A stretch of 13,127 bases of DNA, taken from Pseudomonadota bacterium. GTDB taxonomy: Bacteria > Pseudomonadota > Alphaproteobacteria > Acetobacterales > Acetobacteraceae. Below the pieces are notes generated by a model, which was not told the DNA's origin, made no database searches, and saw nothing but the letters and a program-made list of their open reading frames with translations. Shown piece by piece: positions 7,501 to 13,127 of this stretch (position 1 is the stretch's first letter; each line of letters starts with the position of its first letter). Where the stretch lies: the NCBI GenBank assembly GCA_021808185.1, contig JAKBCB010000050.1, positions 1-13,127 on the forward strand, read 5' to 3'. The position numbers were made by a program, and so were the translations under genes.

Positions 7501-8292
7501 TTACCGGCCCTGGAAGCGCGGTGGCCGTTTCTCCTGGAACGCGGCGCGGCCTTCGCGATAATCGGCACTGTCGAAGCACGCGGCGATCGCGGAGTCGAGC
7601 GCGCGGGCGTCCACGCTGCCCGGAACGTCGGCGGCGGCAACAGCGAGTTTCGCGGCTTGGACGGACAGCGGCGCGTTGCGCGCGATGGTGTCGGCCAACT
7701 CGTCCACGCTGGCGCGCAAATCTTCCGGCGGCACGGTGCGATTGACCAGCCCGATGCGTTCGGCCTCCCGGGCGTCGATCCGCGCGCCAGAATAAAGCAA
7801 CATGCGCGCGTGTGCGGGGCCGACGAGCGACACCAGTTGCCGCACCATCCCCGCGCCGTATGCAACCCCGAGTCGCGCGGCGGGGATGCCGAATTCGGCA
7901 TCCTCGGCGGCAATGCGCAGATCCGCCTGCAACGCGATGCCGAGCCCGCCGCCCAGGCAGTAGCCCCGGATGCGCGCGATCACCGGGCGGGGGAACGCGG
8001 CCAGCCGCGCGCGGCCGGCACTGGTCAGCGCATCGTAGTCGCGCTGGGCGGCGGCGTCCGCGCGCTGGCTGTCGAACTGGCTGATGTCCGCACCCGACAC
8101 GAACGCCTTCGTCCCCGCGCCGGTCAGTACGACGGCCCGCACGGTCGTGTCTTCATGGAAACGATCCAGTGCATCGACCAGTCCGCGCCACATCTCCAGC
8201 GACATGGCGTTGCGCTTGTCCGGGTTATTGAAGGTGATGGTGCCGATGCCGCCTTCGATCTCGGCCAGGATTTTGCCGTCGGCATACTGCAT
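7501..8292 (-). CDS. Crotonase-fold (enoyl-CoA hydratase/isomerase family) protein lacking both hydratase glutamates
   Basis: This 263-aa protein has the crotonase fold. The first oxyanion-hole region is KAFVSGADISQF (63-73) and the second is RGYCLGGGLGIALQADLRIA (109-128), followed by FGIPAARLGVAYGAG (134-148). In rat enoyl-CoA hydratase the two catalytic glutamates (E144, E164) sit in GGGCELA and FGQPEILLG. The aligned positions here are G118 and A138, so ordinary hydratase chemistry is unlikely. Decarboxylase, thioesterase, hydrolase or isomerase activities of the superfamily are all possible. The frame is open far upstream, but that part shadows the CoA-transferase. ATG 8292 is chosen because MQYADGKILAEIEGGIGTITFNNPDKRNAMS is the normal family opening and GGAG lies 7 nt before it. 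The start overlaps the CoA-transferase stop by 1 nt (TGATG), implying a shared pathway and coupled translation. Confidence 0.9.
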   Translation of the reverse strand: MQYADGKILAEIEGGIGTITFNNPDKRNAMSLEMWRGLVDALDRFHEDTTVRAVVLTGAGTKAFVSGADISQFDSQRADAAAQRDYDALTSAGRARLAAFPRPVIARIRGYCLGGGLGIALQADLRIAAEDAEFGIPAARLGVAYGAGMVRQLVSLVGPAHARMLLYSGARIDAREAERIGLVNRTVPPEDLRASVDELADTIARNAPLSVQAAKLAVAAADVPGSVDARALDSAIAACFDSADYREGRAAFQEKRPPRFQGR

Positions 8293-9470
8293 CAGATCAC
8301 TCCATGCTCGCGCAGCGCGGCGATCTCCGCCGCCGAGTAGCCTGCCTCCGCCAGCACCGCATCGGTGTCCGCCGCGATGTCCGGCGCCGCCGCGCGGATG
8401 TCCTTTTGCACGCCGGACAGGGTCAGCGGCGAGGCCACGACGTGCTGTTCCCCCAGGCGCGGATGCGTCACCGGCCGGGCGATGCCGAGATGGCGCACCT
8501 GCGGGTCGGCGAAGACCTTGTCGATGCTGTTGACCGGGCCACAGGGAATGCCGGCCTCGGCGAACAGCTCCACCCAATGCGCGGAGGAGTGCGTGCGGGT
8601 CACGTCGGCGATGGCGGCGTTCAGTGCCACGCGGTCGTCGCTGCGCCCCTTCTGTGTCTGCCATCGCGGATGCGCCTTCCACTCCGGCCGCGCCACCGTG
8701 TCGCAGAACCGCTCCCATTGCCGGCCAGAGCTGGCGGCAATGTTGATCTGGCCGTCGCTGGCCGGGAACACGCCGGTCGGGATCGCCGTCGGGTGGTCGT
8801 TGCCGGCCTGCCCGGCCACTTCGCCCGCCATCAGCCAGCGCGCGGCCTGGAAGTCCAGCATGAACACCTGCGCTTCCAGCAGGCTCGTCTGCACCCAGCG
8901 GCCGACGCCGGTGGCCTGCCGCTCGAACAGCGCCATCATGATGCCGAGCGCCAGCAGATTGCCGGCGGTGAGGTCCGCGATCGGGATGCCGACGCGCACC
9001 GGCCCCTGGCCCGGCAGCCCGGTGATGGACATCAGCCCGCCCAGCCCCTGCGCGATCTGGTCCACGCCCGCGCGCTCCGCGTACGGCCCATCCTGTCCGA
9101 AGCCGCTGATGCTGCCATAGACGATGCGCGGGTTGCGCGCGCGCACGTCGTCGTAGGCGATGCCGAGCCGGTGCTTCACGTTGGCGCGCATGTTCTCGAC
9201 GACGACGTCCGCGCGCTCGGCCAGCCGCATGAACGCCTCGCGCCCCTCCGGCGCCTTCAGATCCAGGCGGATCGCCCGCTTGTTGCGATGCAGGTTCTGG
9301 AAATCCGGCCCGTCGCGCGGCCCGCCGATGTCCTCCCCGCCGGTCGAGGGCGGCTCGATGCGGATGACATTCGCCCCCCAATCGGCCAGATGCCGCACAC
9401 AGGTCGGCCCCGCCCGCGCGAGCGTCAGGTCCAGCACGGTCAGGCGCGCGAGCGGCAACGTCTCCGGCAT
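8292..9470 (-). CDS. CaiB/BaiF-type family III CoA-transferase
   Basis: This 392-aa protein belongs to the family that moves CoA between carboxylic acids, like formyl-CoA and carnitine CoA-transferases. It opens with LARLTVLDLTLARAGPTCVRHLADWGANVIRIEPP, a typical family N-terminus, followed by NLHRNKRAIRLDLKAPEG, GFGQDGPYAERAGVDQIAQG and PVRVGIPIADLTAGNLLALG. D166 in ADLTAG fits the aspartate that forms the acyl-anhydride intermediate. The C-terminal half contains GIPCGPVNSIDKVFADPQVRHLG, also typical. Start ATG 9470 is supported by AAGGAG 7 nt upstream (9478-9483). It is the first gene of a two-gene unit with the crotonase-fold gene, suggesting activation of an organic acid to its CoA thioester followed by conversion of that thioester. 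The acid cannot be predicted from sequence. Confidence 0.93.
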   Translation of the reverse strand: MPETLPLARLTVLDLTLARAGPTCVRHLADWGANVIRIEPPSTGGEDIGGPRDGPDFQNLHRNKRAIRLDLKAPEGREAFMRLAERADVVVENMRANVKHRLGIAYDDVRARNPRIVYGSISGFGQDGPYAERAGVDQIAQGLGGLMSITGLPGQGPVRVGIPIADLTAGNLLALGIMMALFERQATGVGRWVQTSLLEAQVFMLDFQAARWLMAGEVAGQAGNDHPTAIPTGVFPASDGQINIAASSGRQWERFCDTVARPEWKAHPRWQTQKGRSDDRVALNAAIADVTRTHSSAHWVELFAEAGIPCGPVNSIDKVFADPQVRHLGIARPVTHPRLGEQHVVASPLTLSGVQKDIRAAAPDIAADTDAVLAEAGYSAAEIAALREHGVI

Positions 9471-9477
9471 CCCGGTT

Positions 9478-9523
9478 CTCCTTGCGTCCGGGGTATCATC
9501 GGCTTCGTACCGCGTCCGCTCAA
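9478..9523 (-). promoter_or_regulatory. Possible promoter and ribosome site of the CoA-transferase gene
   Basis: In the 68-nt divergent gap, reading the minus strand, TTGAGC (9518-9523) and GATGAT (9495-9500) are separated by exactly 17 nt. Each matches 4 of 6 bases of the sigma-70 consensus. A start near 9488 would leave a very short leader containing AAGGAG at 9478-9483. The ribosome site is solid; the promoter is a weak-consensus guess. No comparable pair was seen for the plus-strand DUF1194 gene. Confidence 0.35.
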
Positions 9524-9538
9524 CCCCGCCGAGGCCCC

Positions 9539-10171
9539 ATGGACCCAGCCGATCTCGCCCTCATCATCGCGCTCGACTGCTCGGCGAGTGTCACGTTCGA
9601 GGAATTCAACCTGATCGCCAATGGCTGCGGCGCCGCCTTGCGCGACCCGGAGGTGGTGCAGGGCCTGCTCGGCGGCCCCACCGGGGCGGCGTATGCGGCG
9701 CTGCTGCTGTGGTCCGGCCCGGGCGAGCATGCGATCTCGGTCGATTGGACGCGCCTCGCCGGCCCCGGCTTCGCCGAGCAGTTCGCGTCCGATGTCGAGG
9801 GCACCCCTCGCTTTGGCCTGGGCGACACCACCGCCATCGGTTCGGCGCTGCTGGTGTGCGAGGAGATGCTCGCGCGCCTGCCGGGGCCAGCGCCGCGAAA
9901 AGTGATCGACGTGGCGGGCGATGGTGGCGCCAATGCCGGCCCCGCGCCCGGCCCGATACGCGACCGGCTGGCGGAGGCGGGCGTGACCATCAACGGCTTG
10001 TGCGTGCTGCACGAGGAGCCGGACCTAGTCGCGACCTACACGCGCGAGGTGATCGGCGGCGAAGGCGCGTTCGCGCTGCAATGCCAGGACTATGACGGGT
10101 TCGCCGAGGCGATGCGGCAGAAATTGCGCCAGGAAATCGCGCGGGCGGGTGGGCAGTTGGGCTTGGGCTAG
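9539..10171 (+). CDS. DUF1194 von Willebrand factor A-like protein without signal peptide
   Basis: This 210-aa protein has a von Willebrand A-like fold. The opening DPADLALIIALDCSASVTFEEF carries the MIDAS metal motif DxSxS (D13, S15, S17). The other expected ligands are T98 in GDTTAIGSAL and D128 in VIDVAGDGGANAG. Further family landmarks are LLLWSGPGEHAISVDW, GVTINGLCVL and VIGGEGAFALQCQDYDGFAEAMRQKL. Function in this family is not established; a metal-dependent binding role is the reasonable inference. The MIDAS strand starts about 6 residues after the methionine, so there is no room for a signal peptide, although as I recall some relatives have one. The in-frame extension to 9482 does not look like a leader. 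ATG 9539 has GAGG 4 nt upstream. The gene is divergent from the CoA-transferase and convergent with the nucleoside hydrolase, so it is probably transcribed alone. Confidence 0.82.
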   Translation: MDPADLALIIALDCSASVTFEEFNLIANGCGAALRDPEVVQGLLGGPTGAAYAALLLWSGPGEHAISVDWTRLAGPGFAEQFASDVEGTPRFGLGDTTAIGSALLVCEEMLARLPGPAPRKVIDVAGDGGANAGPAPGPIRDRLAEAGVTINGLCVLHEEPDLVATYTREVIGGEGAFALQCQDYDGFAEAMRQKLRQEIARAGGQLGLG

Positions 10172-10195
10172 CTTGAAGAAAGCCACAAGCGAGGT

Positions 10196-10275
10196 CGGGG
10201 CTTCGCCCCGCGCCCCACCAGGGGCCAAGCCCCTGGACCTTATTCAAGAGATCGGCGGGTCCGGGGCGGAGCCCT
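10196..10275. repeat. Compound GC-rich hairpin repeat between convergent genes
   Basis: Two near-perfect hairpins stand 7 nt apart: CGGGGC-TTC-GCCCCG (10196-10210) and CCAGGGGC-CAA-GCCCCTGG (10218-10236). A weaker one, GGGGC-GGA-GCCCT, follows at 10263-10275. The elements share the same GGGGCnnnGCCCC core. The block lies in the 127-nt gap between the stop codons of two convergent genes, so it can act as a two-way terminator. From memory, GGGGCTTCGCCCC/CCAGGGGC modules are scattered between genes in many Acetobacteraceae and related Rhodospirillales; this window contains only this one copy. Confidence 0.65.
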
Positions 10276-10298
10276 CGCTTTGCTGTGTCAGCAGCCTG

Positions 10299-11255
10299 CT
10301 ACGCCTTGCCCGCGAACGTGCGCAGCAACAGTTCGAAGAACCGCGCCGCGTCGGCGTCAAACGCCACGTCCGCGTTCGGCGCCTGTCCGCCACGGAAATG
10401 CGTGTCGATCACGGTGCGGCCCACCGTCAGCGCCCCTTGCGTCTCCACCGCCACATGCAGCCGGCGCGTGCCGATCAGCGACGGGTCGATCACCGAACCC
10501 ACCGCGAGCGCGTCGTGCACCGGCGTGGAGTGCGGCACGTCCTGGCGCTGGTGCGTGTCGTGCACGACGATGCGATGGCCGATGAACGCCGCTGCCGCCT
10601 GACCGGCCGGGGTGCCGAGCGCCTCCAGCTCCTCGCATTGCGTCTTGGTGACCAGCGCGCGATGCGTGGCGTCCAGCGGCACCAGCGTCAGCTTCTCGAA
10701 TCCGGCGGCGAACACCATCGCCGCCGCTTCCGGGTCGGCCCAGATGTTGAACTCGGCCGATGGGGTGACGTTGCCGAGCGCGTGCGCGCCGCCCATGACC
10801 ACGATCTCCGGCACGCGTTTGGCAAAGCCCGGGTCCAGCGCCAGGGCGGCGGCGATGTTGGTCAGTGGCCCGACCGGCACGAGGACGATTTCCTCGGTCG
10901 CCGCGCGGAATGTCTCGATCAGGAATTCCACCGCGCCGACACCCTGCTTGCTGCTGACCGCGGCGGGCACCGGCAGCGCGTCCGGGTGGTATTTCCCCGA
11001 CGAGTCGCGCTCGCGGCGCGGCACCGGGAAATCCAGCCGCGCGAGCGGGCGGCTCAGACCTTCGTACACCGGGATGTCGCCGCGCCCGATATGGTCGAGC
11101 ACGCGCAGCGTGTTGTCGGTGCAGTATTGCACCGGGATGTTGCCGTTGACGGTGGTGCAGCCGACCAGATCAATGGCCGGGTGTAGGGCCGCGAGCATCA
11201 CCGCCACCGCGTCGTCGGTGCCGGTATCGACATCCAGGATCACCTTGCGTGCCAT
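10299..11255 (-). CDS. Inosine/uridine-preferring nucleoside hydrolase family protein
   Basis: This 318-aa protein belongs to the IU-nucleoside hydrolase family, which cleaves the N-glycosidic bond of ribonucleosides to ribose and free base using a bound calcium ion. The N-terminal aspartate cluster VILDVDTGTDDAVAVM supplies D8, D10, D14 and D15. VPVGPLTNIA (126-135) and AEFNIWADPEAA (167-178, N170) form the ribose pocket. HDALAV (247-252) provides the catalytic-site histidine H247 and calcium ligand D248. Length is normal. ATG 11255 has AGGGGG 6 nt upstream. No signal peptide, so it is intracellular. It is 61 nt downstream of the SDR gene on the same strand and may be the last gene of that operon. 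Base preference cannot be deduced. Given the neighbours, a non-nucleoside ribosyl or glycosyl substrate is possible. Confidence 0.92.
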   Translation of the reverse strand: MARKVILDVDTGTDDAVAVMLAALHPAIDLVGCTTVNGNIPVQYCTDNTLRVLDHIGRGDIPVYEGLSRPLARLDFPVPRRERDSSGKYHPDALPVPAAVSSKQGVGAVEFLIETFRAATEEIVLVPVGPLTNIAAALALDPGFAKRVPEIVVMGGAHALGNVTPSAEFNIWADPEAAAMVFAAGFEKLTLVPLDATHRALVTKTQCEELEALGTPAGQAAAAFIGHRIVVHDTHQRQDVPHSTPVHDALAVGSVIDPSLIGTRRLHVAVETQGALTVGRTVIDTHFRGGQAPNADVAFDADAARFFELLLRTFAGKA

Positions 11256-11316
11256 CGTCCGCCCCCTGTCACAGTCGCGGGCGGACCGTGCCGCAGGCGG
11301 GCGCGCGGCGCAACGC

Positions 11317-12063
11317 CTACAGCGGCGGCAGCCCCGCGCGGGCGCGGAACGCGGGGTCGCGAATGTCGGCCTCCTGTCCGGCCAGATCAGCGGCCTCCGC
11401 GCCGCAAAGCCACGCGATCGCCTGTGCGGGCAGGGCCGCCGGTTGCAACGCCGTGCGCGGCATGCGGCTGACCGGATTGATGCCGGAGGCGCGGATCAGC
11501 CCCTGCATCTCGGTATCGACCACGCCCGGCCGAAAGCCGACCGCGCGCAACCCGTGGGCCGCGTATTCCAGGTGCAGGCTGCGTGTCAGCATCGCGAGCC
11601 CCGCCTTGCCGGCGCAATAGGCGCTCCAGCCCTCCTGCGGCCGGTGGGCCGCGCCGGAGCTGATATTGACAATGATCACGTCGGGAAGGTCCGCGAGCGC
11701 CGCGCGCGCGCAGAAGAACTGGCCGGCGATATTGGCTTGCAGGCTGGCCGCCCAGGCGCGCGGATCGACATCCCCGATGCGGCCGATGGGCTCGACGGTG
11801 GCGGCGTTGTTGACCAGCACATCGACGCGGCCGAAGCGGGCGCGCGCGGCGGCGAACAGTCGGTCCACCGCGTCGGCATCGGCGATGTCTGTCGCCACCG
11901 CGATGGCGTTCGGCAGGCCGGCCGCGACGCGCGCGATGGCCTCGGCGCCGCGCGCCGCCAGCACCAGATTGGCGCCGAGCCGGGACAGCGCCGCCGCCGT
12001 CGCCGCGCCGATGCCGCGCCCGGCCCCGGTGACGAGGGCCGTCTTGCCGGCCAGCCCGGTCAT
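11317..12063 (-). CDS. SDR-family NAD(P)-dependent oxidoreductase
   Basis: This 248-aa classical short-chain dehydrogenase/reductase has all expected elements. These are the nucleotide-binding TGAGRGIG (12-19), the DI cofactor loop (D59, I60), NNAAT (85-89) in place of the usual NNAG, the helix asparagine N111, the catalytic S136, Y149 and K153 (YCAGK), and FRPGVVDTEM. The residue after the second Rossmann strand is an arginine (R38 in VLAAR), which often goes with NADP(H); this is only suggestive. The open frame extends upstream through the isomerase gene, but the family N-terminus begins at ATG 12063. That start overlaps the upstream stop by 4 nt (ATGA) and has no clear Shine-Dalgarno, so it is probably translated by coupling. 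Substrate unknown; the neighbours point to a sugar, sugar acid or cyclitol. Confidence 0.92.
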   Translation of the reverse strand: MTGLAGKTALVTGAGRGIGAATAAALSRLGANLVLAARGAEAIARVAAGLPNAIAVATDIADADAVDRLFAAARARFGRVDVLVNNAATVEPIGRIGDVDPRAWAASLQANIAGQFFCARAALADLPDVIIVNISSGAAHRPQEGWSAYCAGKAGLAMLTRSLHLEYAAHGLRAVGFRPGVVDTEMQGLIRASGINPVSRMPRTALQPAALPAQAIAWLCGAEAADLAGQEADIRDPAFRARAGLPPL

Positions 12064-12872
12064 CCGAGCCAGCCGCGCAGCAGGTCGCGGCAGGCGATGG
12101 TCTCGGTCAGCACGTCGTCGTGCAGCGTGTCCATGTAGTCCTGATGCACCCATTCCACGGCGAGCCACCCATCGTAGCCCGCGTCGCGCAACGTGCCGAG
12201 CATCGCCGGCATGTTGATGGTGCCCTGTGCCAGCTTGGTTTGCAGCGCGCCAGGACGCGCCTGACGCACATGCACATGCGCCGCGTGCGGCGCCAGCGCG
12301 TCGATCCTGTCCTGGGTGTGACCGAGGCAGGTGAAATGCGCGTAGTCCAGCGTCAGCTTCAGCCCCGGCACGCGGCCGATCAGGTCCAGCACCAGATCGG
12401 GGCTTTCCAGATACGAATGCACATGCGGCTCGATGGTCAGCGTCACACCGGCGCGCCGTGCCATCGGCAGCAACGTCGCAAGCGACGCGGCCGAGACATC
12501 CAGCGCCTGCGCGCGGCTTTGGCCAGGGTTGCACACGCCCGGCAGCACGAACACCGAGGCGATCCCCGCCACCTCGCAGAACCGCGCGACTTTTGCAAAG
12601 TCCTCCGCGTTGCGGTCCAGGCTTGTCGGGTCGGCCAGATTGCGCCCGGCCAGCGTGTCGCCGAACAAATGATAGAAATTCGGCACCGCGATGCCGAGCG
12701 ACCGCACCTCGCGCGCCACCGCCTCCGGATCGGCCAGGATCGCCGCCTTGGACAGGGCCGGGCCGTAGAAATAGCCGAGATCGAGGCCGGCGAAGCCGAG
12801 CGCGCGCGCAATCGCCACGGCCTCGCCGGTCGAACATGCCCGCAGCGACCAGGAGGTCAGACCAAGCCGCAT
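12060..12872 (-). CDS. Sugar phosphate isomerase/epimerase-like TIM-barrel protein (AP_endonuc_2 family)
   Basis: This 270-aa protein has the xylose isomerase-like TIM-barrel fold shared with IolE. It opens with MRLGLTSWSLR and continues with the barrel strand GFAGLDLGYFYG. The likely metal ligands are the usual four: E148 in LTIEPHVHS, D176 in LTLDYAHF, H201 (or H199) in HVHVRQ and E240 in AVEWVHQD. The family includes epimerases, isomerases, dehydratases and lyases, so the exact reaction is open. ATG 12872 has GGAGAG 6 nt upstream (12879-12884), and the start overlaps the preceding oxidoreductase stop by 1 nt (TGATG). A longer open frame to 12986 enters that gene out of frame and is disregarded. 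The downstream overlap with the SDR gene makes a tight three-gene unit. Confidence 0.88.
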   Translation of the reverse strand: MRLGLTSWSLRACSTGEAVAIARALGFAGLDLGYFYGPALSKAAILADPEAVAREVRSLGIAVPNFYHLFGDTLAGRNLADPTSLDRNAEDFAKVARFCEVAGIASVFVLPGVCNPGQSRAQALDVSAASLATLLPMARRAGVTLTIEPHVHSYLESPDLVLDLIGRVPGLKLTLDYAHFTCLGHTQDRIDALAPHAAHVHVRQARPGALQTKLAQGTINMPAMLGTLRDAGYDGWLAVEWVHQDYMDTLHDDVLTETIACRDLLRGWLG

Positions 12873-13127
12873 CACACGCTCTCCGTCTTGCCGCTCGCCA
12901 TCGCGCGATACCTCGCGTCCAGGATTTCCACGTCCGTCACAGCACCCCATGGCCGGACATCGGCGGGCGTCAGCCGGCCGAGGCACAGATCGACGAACCG
13001 ATGCACCGGCGCCACCCCGTCCGGCGCGCCGTCCCCGGCCGCGATGGCCAGGCTGTCACCGCCGCCGTCGTGCCGCCGCAGGACCAGCCGTTCGCGCTCG
13101 ACATCGAGCAGCAGCATCCCCTCCGTG
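12872..13127 (-). CDS. C-terminal end of a probable Gfo/Idh/MocA-family oxidoreductase (5' end missing)
   Basis: Only the last 84 or so residues lie in the window; the frame is open to the right edge. The visible part reads TEGMLLLDVERERLVLRR and ends with DGVAPVHRFVDLCLGRLTPADVRPWGAVTDVEILDARYRAMASGKTESV. The pattern of a small beta strand, then a helix ahead of a short proline-containing loop, then a helix with VEILDARYRAMASGK, is the usual C-terminus of NAD(P)-dependent Gfo/Idh/MocA sugar or cyclitol dehydrogenases. The nucleotide-binding domain that would prove this is outside the window. It could be an inositol-type dehydrogenase, which would link this cluster to the iol operon, but nothing visible decides that. 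Its stop overlaps the start of the isomerase-like gene (TGATG). Confidence 0.7.
   Translation of the reverse strand, partial: TEGMLLLDVERERLVLRRHDGGGDSLAIAAGDGAPDGVAPVHRFVDLCLGRLTPADVRPWGAVTDVEILDARYRAMASGKTESV

Noticed and set aside
8304..9614. Plus-strand open frame opposite the CoA-transferase gene
   Set aside because: The minus-strand reading is an unmistakable CaiB/BaiF protein with a good ribosome site; the plus-strand translation is low-complexity.
10612..12138. Plus-strand open frame opposite the nucleoside hydrolase and SDR genes
   Set aside because: It spans two real minus-strand genes and the gap between them, and its Ser/Arg/Ala-rich product has no recognisable domain.
1..13127. 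Defence island, mobile element or phage system
   Set aside because: No transposase, integrase, nuclease, toxin-antitoxin pair, terminal inverted repeat or CRISPR-like spaced repeat was found on either strand; the gene content is metabolic.

Overview
The window is GC-rich (about two thirds G+C by eye), densely coded bacterial DNA. The genes are typical of an alphaproteobacterium. The repeat at 10196-10275 and the coiled-coil protein at 6564-7235 resemble things I associate with Acetobacteraceae/Rhodospirillales; that placement is from memory and is not proven by the sequence. No RNA gene, insertion sequence, phage gene or CRISPR array is visible.

Region 1 (2-6473, plus strand) is a myo-inositol catabolic operon in the order iolC(3' part)-iolD-iolE-iolB-iolA. 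Its genes abut or nearly abut, with gaps of about 20 nt and one ATGA overlap. IolE dehydrates 2-keto-myo-inositol, IolD opens the ring, and IolB isomerises 5-deoxyglucuronate. The IolC kinase half phosphorylates the product, and its fused DUF2090 half is the likely aldolase. IolA oxidises malonate semialdehyde to acetyl-CoA. Inositol dehydrogenase (iolG), transporter and regulator are not in the window and may lie to the left. A strong hairpin at 6476-6520 closes the operon.

Region 2 (6564-9470, minus strand) holds a CaiB/BaiF CoA-transferase and a crotonase-fold protein coupled by a TGATG overlap. After a 265-nt gap with an AT-richer patch comes an unrecognised coiled-coil protein with an AT-hook-like motif. 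The crotonase lacks both catalytic glutamates of enoyl-CoA hydratase, so its usual name is doubtful.

Region 3 (9539-10171, plus strand) is a short DUF1194/von Willebrand factor A-like protein, divergent from the CoA-transferase across 68 nt. It converges with region 4 on a compound GC-rich hairpin repeat.

Region 4 (10299-13127, minus strand) is a second carbohydrate-type cluster. In transcription order it has the C-terminal end of a probable Gfo/Idh/MocA oxidoreductase, a TIM-barrel sugar isomerase/epimerase-like protein, an SDR oxidoreductase and a nucleoside hydrolase. The first three genes overlap by 1-4 nt. The set suggests oxidation and cleavage of a sugar, cyclitol or glycoside, but its substrate cannot be read from the sequence.

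Overall this is mostly recognisable metabolism. The items most worth a second look are the glutamate-less crotonase with its CoA-transferase partner, the region 4 cluster, and the coiled-coil/AT-hook protein.
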